Shown: positions 17,432 to 27,576, counted from the first letter of the stretch. The stretch: 64,000 bases of DNA from Streptomyces composti (GCF_012034205.1 NZ_JAATEM010000002.1:1-64000), one strand, 5' to 3'. The notes: generated by a model from the letters alone, not told the origin. Numbers and translations are program-made.

Positions 17432-18427
17432 CTACAGCCACCCCCGGCTCTTGAACAGCCGGAACAGCAGCACCTCCAGCCCGGCCATCAGCACGATCAC
17501 CGCCGGATACGACCACCCCCACCGCAGCTCCGGCATGTGCTCGAAGTTCATGCCGTACACCCCGGCGATCATCGTCGGCACCGCCGCCATCGCCGCCCAG
17601 GCCGAGATCTTCCGCATGTCGTCGTTCTGCCGCACGCTCATCTGCGCCAGATGCGCCGACAGGATGTCCGACACCAGCCGGTCCAGCCCTTCCACCGACT
17701 CGTTCACCCGGGTGAGGTGGTCGTGCACGTCACGGAAGAACGGCCGGGCCTCCTCCGCCACGAACGGCACGCTCACCCCGGAGACGCCCACCCCCGCCAG
17801 CCGGTTCATCGGCAGGGTCAGCGGGCCCGTCGCCCGCCGGAACTCCAGGATCTGCCGCTTGAAGTTGTAGATCCGCGAGGCGGTGTGCCGCGAGCCACCG
17901 CCGTCCGGGGAGAAGACCTCCGCCTCCAGCTCCTCCAGATCGGTCCCCAGCTCGGTGGCGACCTCCAGATAGTGGTCGACGGTGGCGTCGGCGATCGCGT
18001 ACAGCACGGCCGTGGGTCCCTTGCCCAGCAGCTCCGGCTCCTGCTCCAGCCGCTTGCGCACCGCACGGAGCGGCGCGCCCTCCCCGTGCCGGACCGTCAC
18101 CACGAACGCGTCACCGAGGAAGACCATGATCTCCCCGGAGGACACCGTGTCGCTCCGGGGCTCGTAGACGACCGGCTTGAGCACCAGGAACAGCGAGTCG
18201 TCGTACACCTCGAGCTTGGGCCGCTGATGCGCCTTGAGGGAGTCCTCGACGGCCAGCGGATGCAGGCCGAACTCCTGCGAGACCGCGTCGAACTCGTCCT
18301 CGGCCGGCTCGTGCAGCCCGATCCACACGAAGCCCCCCGCCGACCGCGCCTCGGCGAGCGCGGAGGAGAAGTCCCCGTCCCCCTCCGCACGGCGCCCCTG
18401 CCGGTAGACGGCACAGTCGACGATCAC
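17432..18427 (-). CDS. CorA-like magnesium/cobalt transporter
   Basis: A 331-residue divalent-cation channel subunit. The long acidic and helical cytoplasmic region (1-265) is followed by two C-terminal membrane helices, with the pore signature YGMNFEHMPEL at the end of the first. CorA proteins form pentamers and take up Mg2+ passively. A GTG start at 18427 has AGGAG about 13 nt upstream. Divergent from the histidine phosphatase gene. Confidence 0.88.
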   Translation of the reverse strand: MIVDCAVYRQGRRAEGDGDFSSALAEARSAGGFVWIGLHEPAEDEFDAVSQEFGLHPLAVEDSLKAHQRPKLEVYDDSLFLVLKPVVYEPRSDTVSSGEIMVFLGDAFVVTVRHGEGAPLRAVRKRLEQEPELLGKGPTAVLYAIADATVDHYLEVATELGTDLEELEAEVFSPDGGGSRHTASRIYNFKRQILEFRRATGPLTLPMNRLAGVGVSGVSVPFVAEEARPFFRDVHDHLTRVNESVEGLDRLVSDILSAHLAQMSVRQNDDMRKISAWAAMAAVPTMIAGVYGMNFEHMPELRWGWSYPAVIVLMAGLEVLLFRLFKSRGWL

Positions 18428-18513
18428 GAAGCACCCGCTCCTCTCACCGGCCGCACCCTCGGCCCGGCCGCCACCCCGCCCCGCTCCCGCGCACTGCGCC
18501 TACCCTGGGCCGC

Positions 18514-19200
18514 ATGCCCACCTTGTTGCTGGTCCGGCACGGACGTTCCACCGCCAACACCGAGCGCGTGCTCGCCGGCCGGATGCCCGGTGTCGCGCTC
18601 GACGAACGCGGCGCCGCACAGGCCGCCGCCCTGCCCGCACGGCTCGCCGGGGTGCCGCTCGCCGAGGTCGTCACCAGCCCGCTGCAGCGCTGCCGGGAGA
18701 CGGTCCGGCCGCTGCTCGAGGCCCGCCCCGGCCTGGCCGCGCACACCGACGACCGCATCTCCGAGTGCGACTACGGCGACTGGTCGGGCCGCAAGCTCGA
18801 CGAGCTGAAGGACGAGCCGCTGATGGAGGTGGTGCAGGCGCACCCGACGGCCGCGGCGTTCCCCGGCGGGGAGTCCATGCGGGCGATGCAGCACCGCGCC
18901 GCCGAGGCGGTCCGCGAGTGGAACGCGCGGGTGGAGCGCGACCACGGTGCCGACGCCGTGTACCTGATGTGTTCGCACGGGGACATCATCAAGTCCCTCG
19001 TCGCCGACGCACTCGGACTTCATCTCGACCTCTTCCAGCGGATCTCCGTGGATCCGTGTTCCGTCACCGCGATCCGTTACACCCGGCTGCGTCCCTTCCT
19101 GCTCCGCCTCGGCGACACCGGCGACTTCGCCTCGCTGGTGCCGAAGGACGGGCCGCCCGCCGACGACGCCACGGTCGGGGGCGGCGCGGGCGCACCGTGA
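18514..19200 (+). CDS. Histidine phosphatase (phosphoglycerate mutase-like, MSMEG_4193 type)
   Basis: A 228-residue phosphatase. The catalytic RHG is at residues 8-10 in LLLVRHGRSTANT, and the second histidine is in LMCSHGDIIKSLVADALG; the middle part ISECDYGDWSGRKLDEL is typical of the actinobacterial subgroup. TACCCT lies 7 nt before the ATG and there is no ribosome binding site, so the mRNA may be leaderless. It heads a conserved actinobacterial cluster with the DUF3090 and kinase-like genes and mshC. The physiological substrate is unknown. Confidence 0.87.
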   Translation: MPTLLLVRHGRSTANTERVLAGRMPGVALDERGAAQAAALPARLAGVPLAEVVTSPLQRCRETVRPLLEARPGLAAHTDDRISECDYGDWSGRKLDELKDEPLMEVVQAHPTAAAFPGGESMRAMQHRAAEAVREWNARVERDHGADAVYLMCSHGDIIKSLVADALGLHLDLFQRISVDPCSVTAIRYTRLRPFLLRLGDTGDFASLVPKDGPPADDATVGGGAGAP

Positions 19201-19329
19201 TCGTCGGCCGCAGTAGGGTGAAGCGGTTGCAGCACTGTCCGCCTTCGAGTTCACAGACCGCCCGTACCCCCGACTCGCATCCCTACCCACAGCACCCACC
19301 ACACCCACGACTCGCAATGGAGACAGGAC

Positions 19330-19920
19330 GTGTCCCGTCAGGTGTTCCTCTATGACCAACCGGACCGCTTCGTGGCCGGTACGGTCGGACTGCCCGGGCG
19401 CCGTACGTTCTTCCTCCAGGCCTCCGCCGGCTCCCGGGTGACCAGCGTGGCCCTGGAGAAGACCCAGGTCGCCGCGCTCGCCGAGCGCATGGACGAGCTG
19501 CTCGACGAGGTGGTCCGGCGCAGCGGCGGCAGCGCCGCGGTGCCGGCCGTGGCACCGGCCGAGATCACCGACACCGCCCCGCTGGACACCCCGGTGGAGG
19601 AGGAGTTCCGCGTCGGCACGATGGCCCTGGCCTGGGACGGCGAGGAGCAGCGCATGATCGTCGAGGCGCAGGCCCTGGTCGAGCTGGACGCCGAGTCCGA
19701 TGAGGATCTCGCCGAGGCCGAGGAGCGGCTGCTCCAGGACGAGGAGAACGGCCCCCCGATGCTGCGCGTCCGGCTCACCGGCGCCCAGGCCCGGGCCTTC
19801 GCCAAGCGCGCCCTCGACGTCGTCAACGCCGGGCGGCCGCCGTGCCCGCTGTGCAGCCTCCCGCTCGACCCGGAAGGACACGTATGTCCGCGCCAGAACG
19901 GATACCGCCGGGGAGCGTGA
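19330..19920 (+). CDS. DUF3090 protein with C-terminal zinc knuckle
   Basis: A 196-residue protein beginning MSRQVFLYDQPDRFVAGTVG, characteristic of the actinobacterial DUF3090 family. The C-terminus carries Cys172, Cys175, His184 and Cys186 (CPLCSLPLDPEGHVC), a likely zinc site. The function is unknown. The last 37 nt overlap the start of the kinase-like gene, indicating translational coupling and probably a shared complex. GTG start after GGAGACAGGAC. Confidence 0.88.
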   Translation: MSRQVFLYDQPDRFVAGTVGLPGRRTFFLQASAGSRVTSVALEKTQVAALAERMDELLDEVVRRSGGSAAVPAVAPAEITDTAPLDTPVEEEFRVGTMALAWDGEEQRMIVEAQALVELDAESDEDLAEAEERLLQDEENGPPMLRVRLTGAQARAFAKRALDVVNAGRPPCPLCSLPLDPEGHVCPRQNGYRRGA

Positions 19921-20717
19921 CGCCCGCCGGCCCGGCCGCCCGGGAGCTGCTCGCCCACGGCGAGCTGACCGTGCGCGGCCGTATCCGTGAGGCGTCGAAC
20001 GCCGCCCTGTACTGCACCGTCCGCCACGAGGGCCGCGAGGCCGCCTGCGTCTACAAGCCGGTCGCGGGGGAGCGGCCGCTGTGGGACTTCCCCGACGGCA
20101 CACTCGCCGGACGGGAGGTCGCGGCCTACGAGGTCTCCGAGGCGACCGGCTGGGGCCTGGTCCCGCCGACCGTGCTGCGGGACGGCCCGTACGGCGAGGG
20201 CATGTGCCAGCTGTGGATCAAGGCGACGCCGGACGCCGGGCTGCTCGCCCTGGTGGACGCCGAGGAACCGGAACCGGGCTGGAAGGCGATCGGCCTCGCC
20301 GACGTCGGCGAGGGCCGCACCGCGCTCCTCGTGCACGCCGACGACGAGCGGCTGCGCAGGATCGCCGTCCTCGACGCGGTGATCAACAACGCCGACCGCA
20401 AGGGCGGCCACCTGCTGCCCGCCGAGGACGGCCGGCTGTACGGGATCGACCACGGCGTCACCTTCAACGTCGAGAACAAGCTGCGCACCCTGCTGTGGGG
20501 CTGGGCGGGTGAGCCGCTGACGCCGGAGGCCCTCGAGGTCCTCGACGGGCTCGGCAAGGCGCTCGCGGACGGCGGTCCGCTCGCCGCCCGGCTCGCCCCG
20601 CTGCTCACCCCCGCCGAGATCGAGCAGACCCGGGCCCGCGTCGAGGCGCTGCTCAGCACCGGCCGTCATCCGGAGCCGGGCGGCGACTGGCCCGCCATCC
20701 CCTGGCCGCCGGTCTGA
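19884..20717 (+). CDS. SCO1664-type PI3/4-kinase-fold protein
   Basis: A 277-residue protein with kinase signatures of the phosphatidylinositol 3/4-kinase/HipA fold: Lys58 in VYKPVAGERPLWDFP, the catalytic-loop-like NNADRKGGHLL (Asn169, Asp171, Arg172) and the metal-binding Asp189 in GIDHGVTFN. Substrate, lipid or protein, is unknown. The ATG at 19884 follows GGAAGGA and lies inside the end of the DUF3090 gene. A histidine phosphatase is two genes upstream, so a phosphorylation/dephosphorylation pair is possible (inference). Confidence 0.83.
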   Translation: MSAPERIPPGSVTPAGPAARELLAHGELTVRGRIREASNAALYCTVRHEGREAACVYKPVAGERPLWDFPDGTLAGREVAAYEVSEATGWGLVPPTVLRDGPYGEGMCQLWIKATPDAGLLALVDAEEPEPGWKAIGLADVGEGRTALLVHADDERLRRIAVLDAVINNADRKGGHLLPAEDGRLYGIDHGVTFNVENKLRTLLWGWAGEPLTPEALEVLDGLGKALADGGPLAARLAPLLTPAEIEQTRARVEALLSTGRHPEPGGDWPAIPWPPV

Positions 20718-20826
20718 GCGGGGCCGCTGCCGCAGCACACAAGACGGCGATGCGCAAGACCGCCGGTTTGGTCATCCGGCCGCCTCCGGTTCGTATCCGG
20801 AACTGCGGTCCGGTTAGGCTCGACGC

Positions 20827-22056
20827 ATGCATGCCTGGCCCGCTTCCGACGTCCCCGCCCTGCCCGGTCAGGGCCGCGACCTGAGGATCCATGACACCGC
20901 GACCGGCGGTCCGGTCACCCTGGACCCCGGCCCCGTCGCCCGCATCTACGTCTGCGGCATCACCCCGTACGACGCCACCCACATCGGGCACGCGGCGACC
21001 TACAACGCGTTCGACCTCGTGCAGCGCGTGTGGCTCGACAACAAGCGGCAGGTGCACTACGTCCAGAACGTCACCGACGTCGACGACCCGCTGCTGGAGC
21101 GGGCCCAGCGCGACGGCGTCGACTGGGCGGTCCTCGCCGAGAGGGAGACCGCGCTCTTCCGCGAGGACATGACGGCCCTGCGGATGCTGCCCCCGCGCCA
21201 CTACATAGGCGCCGTGGAGGCCATACCCGGCATCGTCCCGCTGGTGGAGCGGCTGAGGCAGCTCGGCGCCGCCTACGAGCTCGAGGGCGACATCTACTTC
21301 TCCGTGGAGTCCGACCCGCACTTCGGGGAGGTCTCCCACCTCGACGCCGCCGCCATGCGGATGCTGTCCGCCGAGCGCGGCGGGGACCCCGACCGGCCCG
21401 GCAAGAAGAACCCCCTCGACCCGATGCTCTGGATGGCCGCCCGCGAGGGCGAGCCCAGCTGGGACGGCGGTTCCCTCGGCCGGGGCCGCCCCGGCTGGCA
21501 CATCGAGTGCGTGGCGATCGCCCTGGACCACCTCGGCATGGGCTTCGACGTCCAGGGCGGCGGCTCCGACCTGGTCTTCCCGCACCACGAGATGGGCGCC
21601 TCCCACGCCCAGGTGCTCACCGGCGAGTTCCCCATGGCCAAGGCCTATGTGCACGCCGGCATGGTCGCCCTGAACGGCGAGAAGATGTCCAAGTCCAAGG
21701 GCAATCTGGTCTTCGTCTCCCAGCTGCGCCGTGAGGGCGTCGACCCCGCCGCCATCCGGCTGGCGCTGCTCGCTCACCACTACCGCAGCGACTGGGAGTG
21801 GACCGACCAGGTTCTGCGGGACGCGGTGACCCGGCTCGATCACTGGCGTGCGGCGGTTTCCCGCCCCGACGGCCCGCCCGCGGACGCGCTGGTCGAGGAG
21901 ATCCGCGACGCCCTCGCCGACGACCTGAACGCCCCGGCCGCGCTGGCCGCCGTCGACCGCTGGGTGGTGCGGCAGGAGGAGACCGGCGGCACCGACACCG
22001 GCGCGCCCGGCGTCGTCTCCCGCGCGGTGGACGCCCTGCTGGGCGTCGCCCTGTAG
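20827..22056 (+). CDS. mshC: Cysteine:glucosaminyl inositol ligase MshC
   Basis: A 409-residue ATP-dependent ligase that joins cysteine to GlcN-inositol, the penultimate step in mycothiol synthesis. It derives from cysteinyl-tRNA synthetase: Cys43 in [16 protein letters not shown] (zinc ligand), HIGH at 52-55, and KMSKS at 286-290. It lacks the C-terminal anticodon-binding domain, which separates it from CysS (usually over 460 residues). TAGGCT (20815-20820) ends 6 nt before the ATG, with no ribosome binding site, so a leaderless mRNA is likely. Confidence 0.95.
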   Translation: MHAWPASDVPALPGQGRDLRIHDTATGGPVTLDPGPVARIYVCGITPYDATHIGHAATYNAFDLVQRVWLDNKRQVHYVQNVTDVDDPLLERAQRDGVDWAVLAERETALFREDMTALRMLPPRHYIGAVEAIPGIVPLVERLRQLGAAYELEGDIYFSVESDPHFGEVSHLDAAAMRMLSAERGGDPDRPGKKNPLDPMLWMAAREGEPSWDGGSLGRGRPGWHIECVAIALDHLGMGFDVQGGGSDLVFPHHEMGASHAQVLTGEFPMAKAYVHAGMVALNGEKMSKSKGNLVFVSQLRREGVDPAAIRLALLAHHYRSDWEWTDQVLRDAVTRLDHWRAAVSRPDGPPADALVEEIRDALADDLNAPAALAAVDRWVVRQEETGGTDTGAPGVVSRAVDALLGVAL

Positions 22057-22090
22057 GGAAACCTTCCAGCACCAGCACCAGCAGGACTGC

Positions 22091-22135
22091 AGACGAGTGG
22101 GGCGCCCCGTCCGGGACGGGGCGCCCCACTCGTCT
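22091..22135. terminator. Very long bidirectional terminator hairpin
   Basis: A perfect 22-bp inverted repeat (AGACGAGTGGGGCGCCCCGT continuing to 22112, matched by 22114-22135) lies between the convergent mshC and PAC2 genes. Confidence 0.8.
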
Positions 22136-22163
22136 GTCCGCGCGGTCCGGCGGCCGCCGGCGG

Positions 22164-23150
22164 TCAGTCCTCCGAGGACTCCTCCTCGTCGGAGTCCTGC
22201 TGCGACGGCCTGGGCGGGCGGGTGCGTCCGCCCGGGTTCTCCCGCCGGTAGGAGGCCGGGCCGTCCGCGCCGTCCGCCGTGGCGTGCCCGCCCGCGGACG
22301 GGCCCGAGGAACCGTCCCGGCGCCGCAGATAGCGCTCGAACTCGCGGGCAATCGCTTCACCCGACGCCTCCGGCAGCTCCGCGGTGTCCCGGGCCTCCTC
22401 CAGCGTCTGCACGTACTCGGCGACCTCGCTGTCCTCGGCGGCCAGCTGGTCCACCCCCACCTGCCAGGCGCGCGCGTCCTCGGGCAGCTCGCCCAGCGGG
22501 ATCCGCACGTCGATCAGGTCCTCCAGCCGGTTGAGCAGCGCCAGCGTGGCCTTCGGGTTGGGCGGCTGGGAGACGTAGTGCGGCACCGCAGCCCACAGCG
22601 ACACCGCCGGGACGCCCGCGTGGGTGCAGGCCTCCTGCAGCACACCGACGATGCCGGTCGGACCCTCGTACTTGGTCTCCTCCAGGTCCATCCGGCGGGC
22701 CAGGCCCGCGTCGGAGGTGGTCCCGCTGATCGGGACCGGACGGGTGTGCGGGGTGTCCCCGAGCAGCGCGCCCAGGATCACCACCAGCTCGATGCCGAGC
22801 TCGTGGGCGAAGCCGAGCAGCTCGTTGCAGAACGAGCGCCAGCGCATGGACGGTTCGATGCCCCGGACCAGCACCAGGTCGCGCGGCTTGTCGCCGCCGA
22901 CGCGAACCACCGACAACCTTGTCGTCGGCCAGGTGATCTTCCGGACACCGGCCTCCATGAACACTGTGGGACGGTTCACCTGGAAGTCGTAGTAGTCCTC
23001 GGCGTCCAGCGCCGCGAACACCTCGCCCTTCCATTCCCGCTCCAGATGCGCGACCGCGGTCGAGGCGGCGTCGCCGGCGTCGTTCCAGCCCTCGAACGCG
23101 GCCACCATGACCGGGTCGACCAGCTCGGGAACCCCCTCGAGCTCGATCAC
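22164..23150 (-). CDS. PAC2-family proteasome-assembly-chaperone-like protein
   Basis: A 328-residue protein of the PAC2 family: GVPELVDPVMVAAFEGWNDAGDAAS at the N-terminus, VRGIEPSMRWRSFCNELLGFA and a G-rich region in the middle, and an acidic disordered tail rich in Ser, Asp and Glu (290-328). Eukaryotic and archaeal PAC2 proteins help build the 20S proteasome core; a link with the proteasome genes 24 kb away is possible but not shown. It is located beside mshC, as in mycobacteria from memory. No clear ribosome binding site beyond GGAAGGAG-like purines. Confidence 0.85.
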   Translation of the reverse strand: MIELEGVPELVDPVMVAAFEGWNDAGDAASTAVAHLEREWKGEVFAALDAEDYYDFQVNRPTVFMEAGVRKITWPTTRLSVVRVGGDKPRDLVLVRGIEPSMRWRSFCNELLGFAHELGIELVVILGALLGDTPHTRPVPISGTTSDAGLARRMDLEETKYEGPTGIVGVLQEACTHAGVPAVSLWAAVPHYVSQPPNPKATLALLNRLEDLIDVRIPLGELPEDARAWQVGVDQLAAEDSEVAEYVQTLEEARDTAELPEASGEAIAREFERYLRRRDGSSGPSAGGHATADGADGPASYRRENPGGRTRPPRPSQQDSDEEESSED

Positions 23151-23404
23151 CCACGGCCTCCTTCCGACGAGCCCTCACGTACCCCCCAACCTTACGGCGT
23201 GCGGAGGGGACGCCCGCAGCCCCCTCGCAGGGGGAGTGCCCCATCACTGCCCCTGCACAGGGCACGGAAACACCGGGTGGCGGGCACCGGCCGACCCGGC
23301 CGTCCCGAACGGAGTCCGGCCCGCGCCGTGCGGGGGCGGGCCGGTGGTGAGCGGCCCCCGAGGACGGCGAAGGGACGGCCCCGTCGGCGAGGGGCCGCCC
23401 CGGT

Positions 23405-23428
23405 CCGGCTCCCGTGCGGGGGAGCCGG
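23405..23428 (-). terminator. Terminator hairpin after glpD
   Basis: A 9-bp stem CCGGCTCCC / GGGAGCCGG with a 6-nt loop lies just past the glpD stop; a second 7-bp hairpin CGGCCCC/GGGGCCG (23376-23397) follows. Confidence 0.65.
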
Positions 23429-23432
23429 GGAC

Positions 23433-25055
23433 TCACGCCTGCTTCTTGTCCAGGATCTCCTGCACGTCCGCGCGGACCTCGTCGGTGGCCAGGCCCCGGA
23501 TGGTCAGGGTGGTGCGGCGGCGCAGCACGTCGTCCACCGTCTCCGCCCACTCGTGGTCCCGGGCCCAGACGACCTGCGCCCAGATCTCCGGCGCGTCCGG
23601 GTGGATGCGCCGGCCGAGCGCCGGGTCGTCGTTGGCCAGACGGGCGATGTCGAAGGCCAGCGAACCGTAGTGGGTGGCCAGGTGCTTCGCGGTGTCCGCG
23701 GCCATCCGCGGACCGGGCGCCGGGTGGTCGACGAGGAGGCGGTGGGCGACGGCGCGCGGGTTGGCGACGCCGGGCAGCGGCACCTTCTTCGGCAGCGCGC
23801 CGATCGGCTCGAAGTCGTCGCCCAGCGGCCGGCCCGGCAGCGTCTGCAGCTTGCGCATCACCGTCCGGCCGATGTGGCGGAAGGTGGTCCACTTGCCGCC
23901 GGCCACGGAGAGCATGCCGCCCCGGCCCTCGGTCACCACGGTCTCCCGCTTGGCCTTGGCGGTGTCGCCGGGACCGCCCGGCAGCACCCGCAGACCGGCG
24001 AAGGAGTAGGTGATCAGGTCACGCTCGAGCTGCTGGTCACGGATGGAGAAGGCGGCCTCGTCCAGGATCTGGGAGACGTCCTTCTCGGTGACCGCCACCT
24101 CGGCCGGGTCGCCCTCGTACTCCTCGTCGGTCGTGCCGAGCAGCAGCATGTCCTCCCAGGGGAGGGCGAAGGTGATCCGGTACTTGTCGATCGGGGTGGC
24201 CAGCGCGGCCCGCCACGGCGAGGTCCGCTTCAGGACCAGGTGCGCGCCCTTCGACAGGCGGATGGACGGAGCCGCGTTCGGGTCCTCCATCCGGCGCAGG
24301 TGGTCGACCCACGGTCCGGTGGCGTTCAGCACGAGGCGGGCGTTCACCCCGAACTCGTCGCCGGAGAGCCGGTCGCGCAGCTCGGCGCCGGTGACCCGGC
24401 CCCGGGTGAAGCGCAGCCCCGTGACCTCGGCGTGGTTGAGCACGACGGCGCCCGCGTCGGCCGCGGCCCGCACCGTCATCAGCGCCATGCGCGCGTCGTT
24501 CATCTGGTCGTCGCCGTAGACGGCGACCGCCTTGAGGTTCTCGGTGCGCAGCTCGGGCACGTCCTGCGCGGCCTTGGCGGGGCTGAGCAGGTGGCCGACG
24601 CCGTCTCCGAAGGCGGAGAGCGCGGAGTAGGCGAACACGCCCGCCCCGAGCTTCGCCGCGCCGTGCGGCCCGCCCTTGTACACCGGGAGGTAGAAGGTCA
24701 GCGGATTCGCCAGGTGGGGGGCCACCTGGCGTGAGACCGCACGGCGCTCGAAGTGGTTCTCCGCCACCAGCTTCACCGCGCCGGTCTGCAGGTAGCGCAG
24801 ACCGCCGTGGAGCAGCTTGGAGGAGGCGGAGGAGGTGGCGCCGGCCCAGTCGCCGGCGTCCACCAGAGCCACCCTGAGGCCGGACTGCGCGGCGTGCCAG
24901 GCGGTGGAGATGCCCAGGATGCCGCCGCCGATGACGAGAAGGTCGTACGACGCCTTGGCAAGCTGCTCCCTGGTCTCGGCCCGGCTCGGGTTCGAGCCGG
25001 AGGCCGGGCGCGTGCCCAGAGCAGGTATGGACTGCAGGGTGGACTGAGTGGTCAT
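23433..25055 (-). CDS. glpD: Aerobic glycerol-3-phosphate dehydrogenase
   Basis: A 540-residue FAD flavoprotein that oxidises glycerol 3-phosphate to dihydroxyacetone phosphate and passes electrons to quinone at the membrane. The dinucleotide-binding motif is in DLLVIGGGILGISTAWHAAQ near residue 40, followed by GATSSASSKLLHGGLRYLQTG and, later, TGPWVDHLRRM and SVAGGKWTTFRHIG. Last gene of the glpF-glpK-glpD transcript; its start lies 9 nt after the glpK stop with GAGGAG overlapping the end of glpK. Confidence 0.95.
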   Translation of the reverse strand: MTTQSTLQSIPALGTRPASGSNPSRAETREQLAKASYDLLVIGGGILGISTAWHAAQSGLRVALVDAGDWAGATSSASSKLLHGGLRYLQTGAVKLVAENHFERRAVSRQVAPHLANPLTFYLPVYKGGPHGAAKLGAGVFAYSALSAFGDGVGHLLSPAKAAQDVPELRTENLKAVAVYGDDQMNDARMALMTVRAAADAGAVVLNHAEVTGLRFTRGRVTGAELRDRLSGDEFGVNARLVLNATGPWVDHLRRMEDPNAAPSIRLSKGAHLVLKRTSPWRAALATPIDKYRITFALPWEDMLLLGTTDEEYEGDPAEVAVTEKDVSQILDEAAFSIRDQQLERDLITYSFAGLRVLPGGPGDTAKAKRETVVTEGRGGMLSVAGGKWTTFRHIGRTVMRKLQTLPGRPLGDDFEPIGALPKKVPLPGVANPRAVAHRLLVDHPAPGPRMAADTAKHLATHYGSLAFDIARLANDDPALGRRIHPDAPEIWAQVVWARDHEWAETVDDVLRRRTTLTIRGLATDEVRADVQEILDKKQA

Positions 25056-25064
25056 GTCGGGTTC

Positions 25065-26603
25065 TTACTCCTCGTCCTCGAGCCAGCCCATGGTCCGCTC
25101 GACGGCCTTGAGCCAGTTCTTGTACTCACGGTCGCGGGTCTCCGCGTCCATGCGGGGTGTCCACTCGGCGGCCCGGCGCCAGTTGGCGCGCAGGTCGTCG
25201 GTGCTGTTCCAGAAGCCGACGGCGAGGCCGGCGGCGTATGCGGCGCCGAGGCAGGTGGTCTCGGCGACCATCGGGCGCACCACGGGGGCGTCCAGGAAGT
25301 CCGAGAGCGTCTGCATCAGCAGGTTGTTGGAGGTCATGCCGCCGTCGACCTTGAGAGCGGTCAGTTCCACTCCGGAGTCCTTGGTCATGGCGTCCGCGAT
25401 CTCCCGCGTCTGCCAGGCGGTGGCCTCCAGGACGGCGCGCGCGAGGTGCGCCTTGGTGACGTACCGGGTCAGGCCGGCGATCACACCGCGGGCGTCGGCG
25501 CGCCAGTACGGGGCGAACAGGCCGGAGAAGGCCGGCACGAAGTAGGCGCCGCCGTTGTCCTCGACCGAGAGTGCGAGGGTCTCGATCTCGGCGGCGGTGG
25601 AGATCAGCCCCATCTGGTCGCGCATCCACTGCACCAGCGAGCCGGTGACGGCGATGGAGCCCTCCAGGGCGTAGACCGGCTTCTGGTCGCCGATCTGGTA
25701 GCCGACCGTGGTCAGCAGGCCGCTGTAGGAGTTGATCAGCTTGTCACCGGTGTTCATCACCATGAAGGTGCCGGTGCCGTAGGTCGACTTGGTCTCGCCC
25801 TCGGAGAAGCAGGTCTGGCCGAACAGCGCCGCCTGCTGGTCGCCGAGCGCGGAGGCGACCGGGATGCCGCCGAGCAGCTCGCCCAGCTTGCCGCCCTTGA
25901 TCTCGCCGTAGACCTCGGCGGAGGAGCGGATCTCCGGGAGCATCGCCGTCGGCACGCCGATGGACTCGGCGATCTTCTCGTCCCACTGCATGGTGTGCAG
26001 GTTCATCAGCAGGGTGCGGGAGGCGTTGGTGACGTCGGTGACGTGCCGCCCGCCGTTCACACCGCCGGTCAGGTTCCAGATGACCCAGGTGTCCATGGTG
26101 CCGAAGAGGATGTCGCCCGCCTCGGCGCGCTCCTTGAGACCCTCGACGTTGTCGAGCAGCCAGCGGGCCTTGGGACCGGCGAAGTAGGAGGCGAGGGGAA
26201 GGCCGGTCTCGCGGCGGAAGCGGTCCTGGCCGACGTTGCGCCCGAGCTCCTTGCACAGGGCGTCGGTGCGGGTGTCCTGCCAGACGATGGCGTTGTGGAC
26301 GGGCTCACCGGTGTTCTTGTCCCACAGCACGGTGGTCTCGCGCTGGTTGGTGATGCCGATGGCCTTGATGTCGTCGCGGGTGATGCCGGCCTTCTCCACG
26401 GCACCGGCGACGACCTCCTGCACATTGGTCCAGATCTCGGTGGCGTCGTGCTCGACCCAGCCCGGCTTGGGGAAGATCTGCTCGTGCTCCTTCTGGTCGA
26501 CGGCGACGATGCGGCCGTCGCGGTCGAAGACGATGCAGCGGGACGAGGTGGTGCCCTGGTCGATGGCTGCGATGAACGGGCCGGCGGTGTGGGCGTCGGT
26601 CAC
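25065..26603 (-). CDS. glpK: Glycerol kinase
   Basis: A 512-residue FGGY-family kinase that phosphorylates glycerol to glycerol 3-phosphate. The N-terminal [19 protein letters not shown] phosphate-1 motif, [20 protein letters not shown] and the [16 protein letters not shown] region are diagnostic. The GTG start at 26603 has GGAG upstream. It is the middle gene of the glycerol operon, 59 nt after the glpF stop. Confidence 0.95.
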   Translation of the reverse strand: MTDAHTAGPFIAAIDQGTTSSRCIVFDRDGRIVAVDQKEHEQIFPKPGWVEHDATEIWTNVQEVVAGAVEKAGITRDDIKAIGITNQRETTVLWDKNTGEPVHNAIVWQDTRTDALCKELGRNVGQDRFRRETGLPLASYFAGPKARWLLDNVEGLKERAEAGDILFGTMDTWVIWNLTGGVNGGRHVTDVTNASRTLLMNLHTMQWDEKIAESIGVPTAMLPEIRSSAEVYGEIKGGKLGELLGGIPVASALGDQQAALFGQTCFSEGETKSTYGTGTFMVMNTGDKLINSYSGLLTTVGYQIGDQKPVYALEGSIAVTGSLVQWMRDQMGLISTAAEIETLALSVEDNGGAYFVPAFSGLFAPYWRADARGVIAGLTRYVTKAHLARAVLEATAWQTREIADAMTKDSGVELTALKVDGGMTSNNLLMQTLSDFLDAPVVRPMVAETTCLGAAYAAGLAVGFWNSTDDLRANWRRAAEWTPRMDAETRDREYKNWLKAVERTMGWLEDEE

Positions 26604-26662
26604 TGTGTGCTCCTGGGGGTTCCTTGATTACGGGGCTGTACGTACGGCGCTTCTACTGAAGC

Positions 26663-27457
26663 TCAGGCGAAGGCGACGTTGTAGATGCCGGCCGCGATGG
26701 CGCCGCCGATCAGCGGACCGACCACCGGGATCCAGGCGTAGCCCCAGTCGGAGCCGCCCTTGTTGGGCAGGGGCAGCAGGGCGTGGACGATACGGGGGCC
26801 GAGGTCGCGGGCCGGGTTGATGGCGTAGCCGGTCGGACCGCCCAGCGACAGACCGATCGAGACGACCACGAGCGCCGTGATCAGACCGCCGAGGACACCG
26901 AGGCCGTTGCCCTCGGCGTTGAGGCCCTGGGTGAGCACGGCCAGCAGCAGAACGAAGGTGCCGATGATCTCCGTGGCCAGGTTCTGCACCGCGTGGCGGA
27001 TCTCCGGGCCGGTGGAGAAGATGCCGAGCACCGGGCCCGCGCCCTGTTCCTGGGCCTCGACCGACTTGGCGGCGGTGGCCTGCGCCCCCGGACCGCCGAC
27101 GATCTCCTTGTCGGTGAGGTGGGCGTGGAACTGGCCGTAGTAGGCCACCCAGACCAGCGCCGCACCGATCATCGCGCCGAGGAACTCTCCGGCGAAGTAG
27201 GTCGGAACGTTCGACCACTCGCCGTCCTTGATGGCGAGGGCGAGGGTCACGGCCGGGTTGAGGTGTGCGCCGGACAGGGGGCCGGCGATGTACACCGCCG
27301 TCATGACGGCGAAGCCCCAGCCGAAGGCGATGGTGAGCCAGCCGGCGTTACGGGCCTTGGAGGCCTTCAGCGTCACGGCGGCACAGACGCCGCCGCCGAG
27401 CAGGATGAGTATGGCGGTACCGATGGTCTCGCCGATGAAGATGTCGGAGCTGGACAC
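26663..27457 (-). CDS. glpF: Glycerol facilitator (MIP channel)
   Basis: A 264-residue aquaglyceroporin with six membrane helices and two NPA motifs, at HLNPAVT (residues 67-69) and [11 protein letters not shown], the second followed by the Asp characteristic of glycerol channels. It admits glycerol, which GlpK traps. The GTG at 27457 has AAAGGAG at ideal spacing; a longer reading would add 35 residues. First gene of the glycerol operon. Confidence 0.93.
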   Translation of the reverse strand: MSSSDIFIGETIGTAILILLGGGVCAAVTLKASKARNAGWLTIAFGWGFAVMTAVYIAGPLSGAHLNPAVTLALAIKDGEWSNVPTYFAGEFLGAMIGAALVWVAYYGQFHAHLTDKEIVGGPGAQATAAKSVEAQEQGAGPVLGIFSTGPEIRHAVQNLATEIIGTFVLLLAVLTQGLNAEGNGLGVLGGLITALVVVSIGLSLGGPTGYAINPARDLGPRIVHALLPLPNKGGSDWGYAWIPVVGPLIGGAIAAGIYNVAFA

Positions 27458-27576
27458 CCGCGACTCCTTTGTCCTTACGTCCAGGGAAGCCGACCCCCGG
27501 GTCCCACCGGGGAGCGGCGCCCTCGAGGGTGAGAGCGATGCCGGCCCTTGGCGTTGCCACACTCTAGCGCGTATTG

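Noticed and set aside
21798..24734. A 978-codon plus-strand open frame over PAC2 and glpD
   Set aside because: Antisense to two well-supported genes; Arg/Pro/Gly-rich with no family features.
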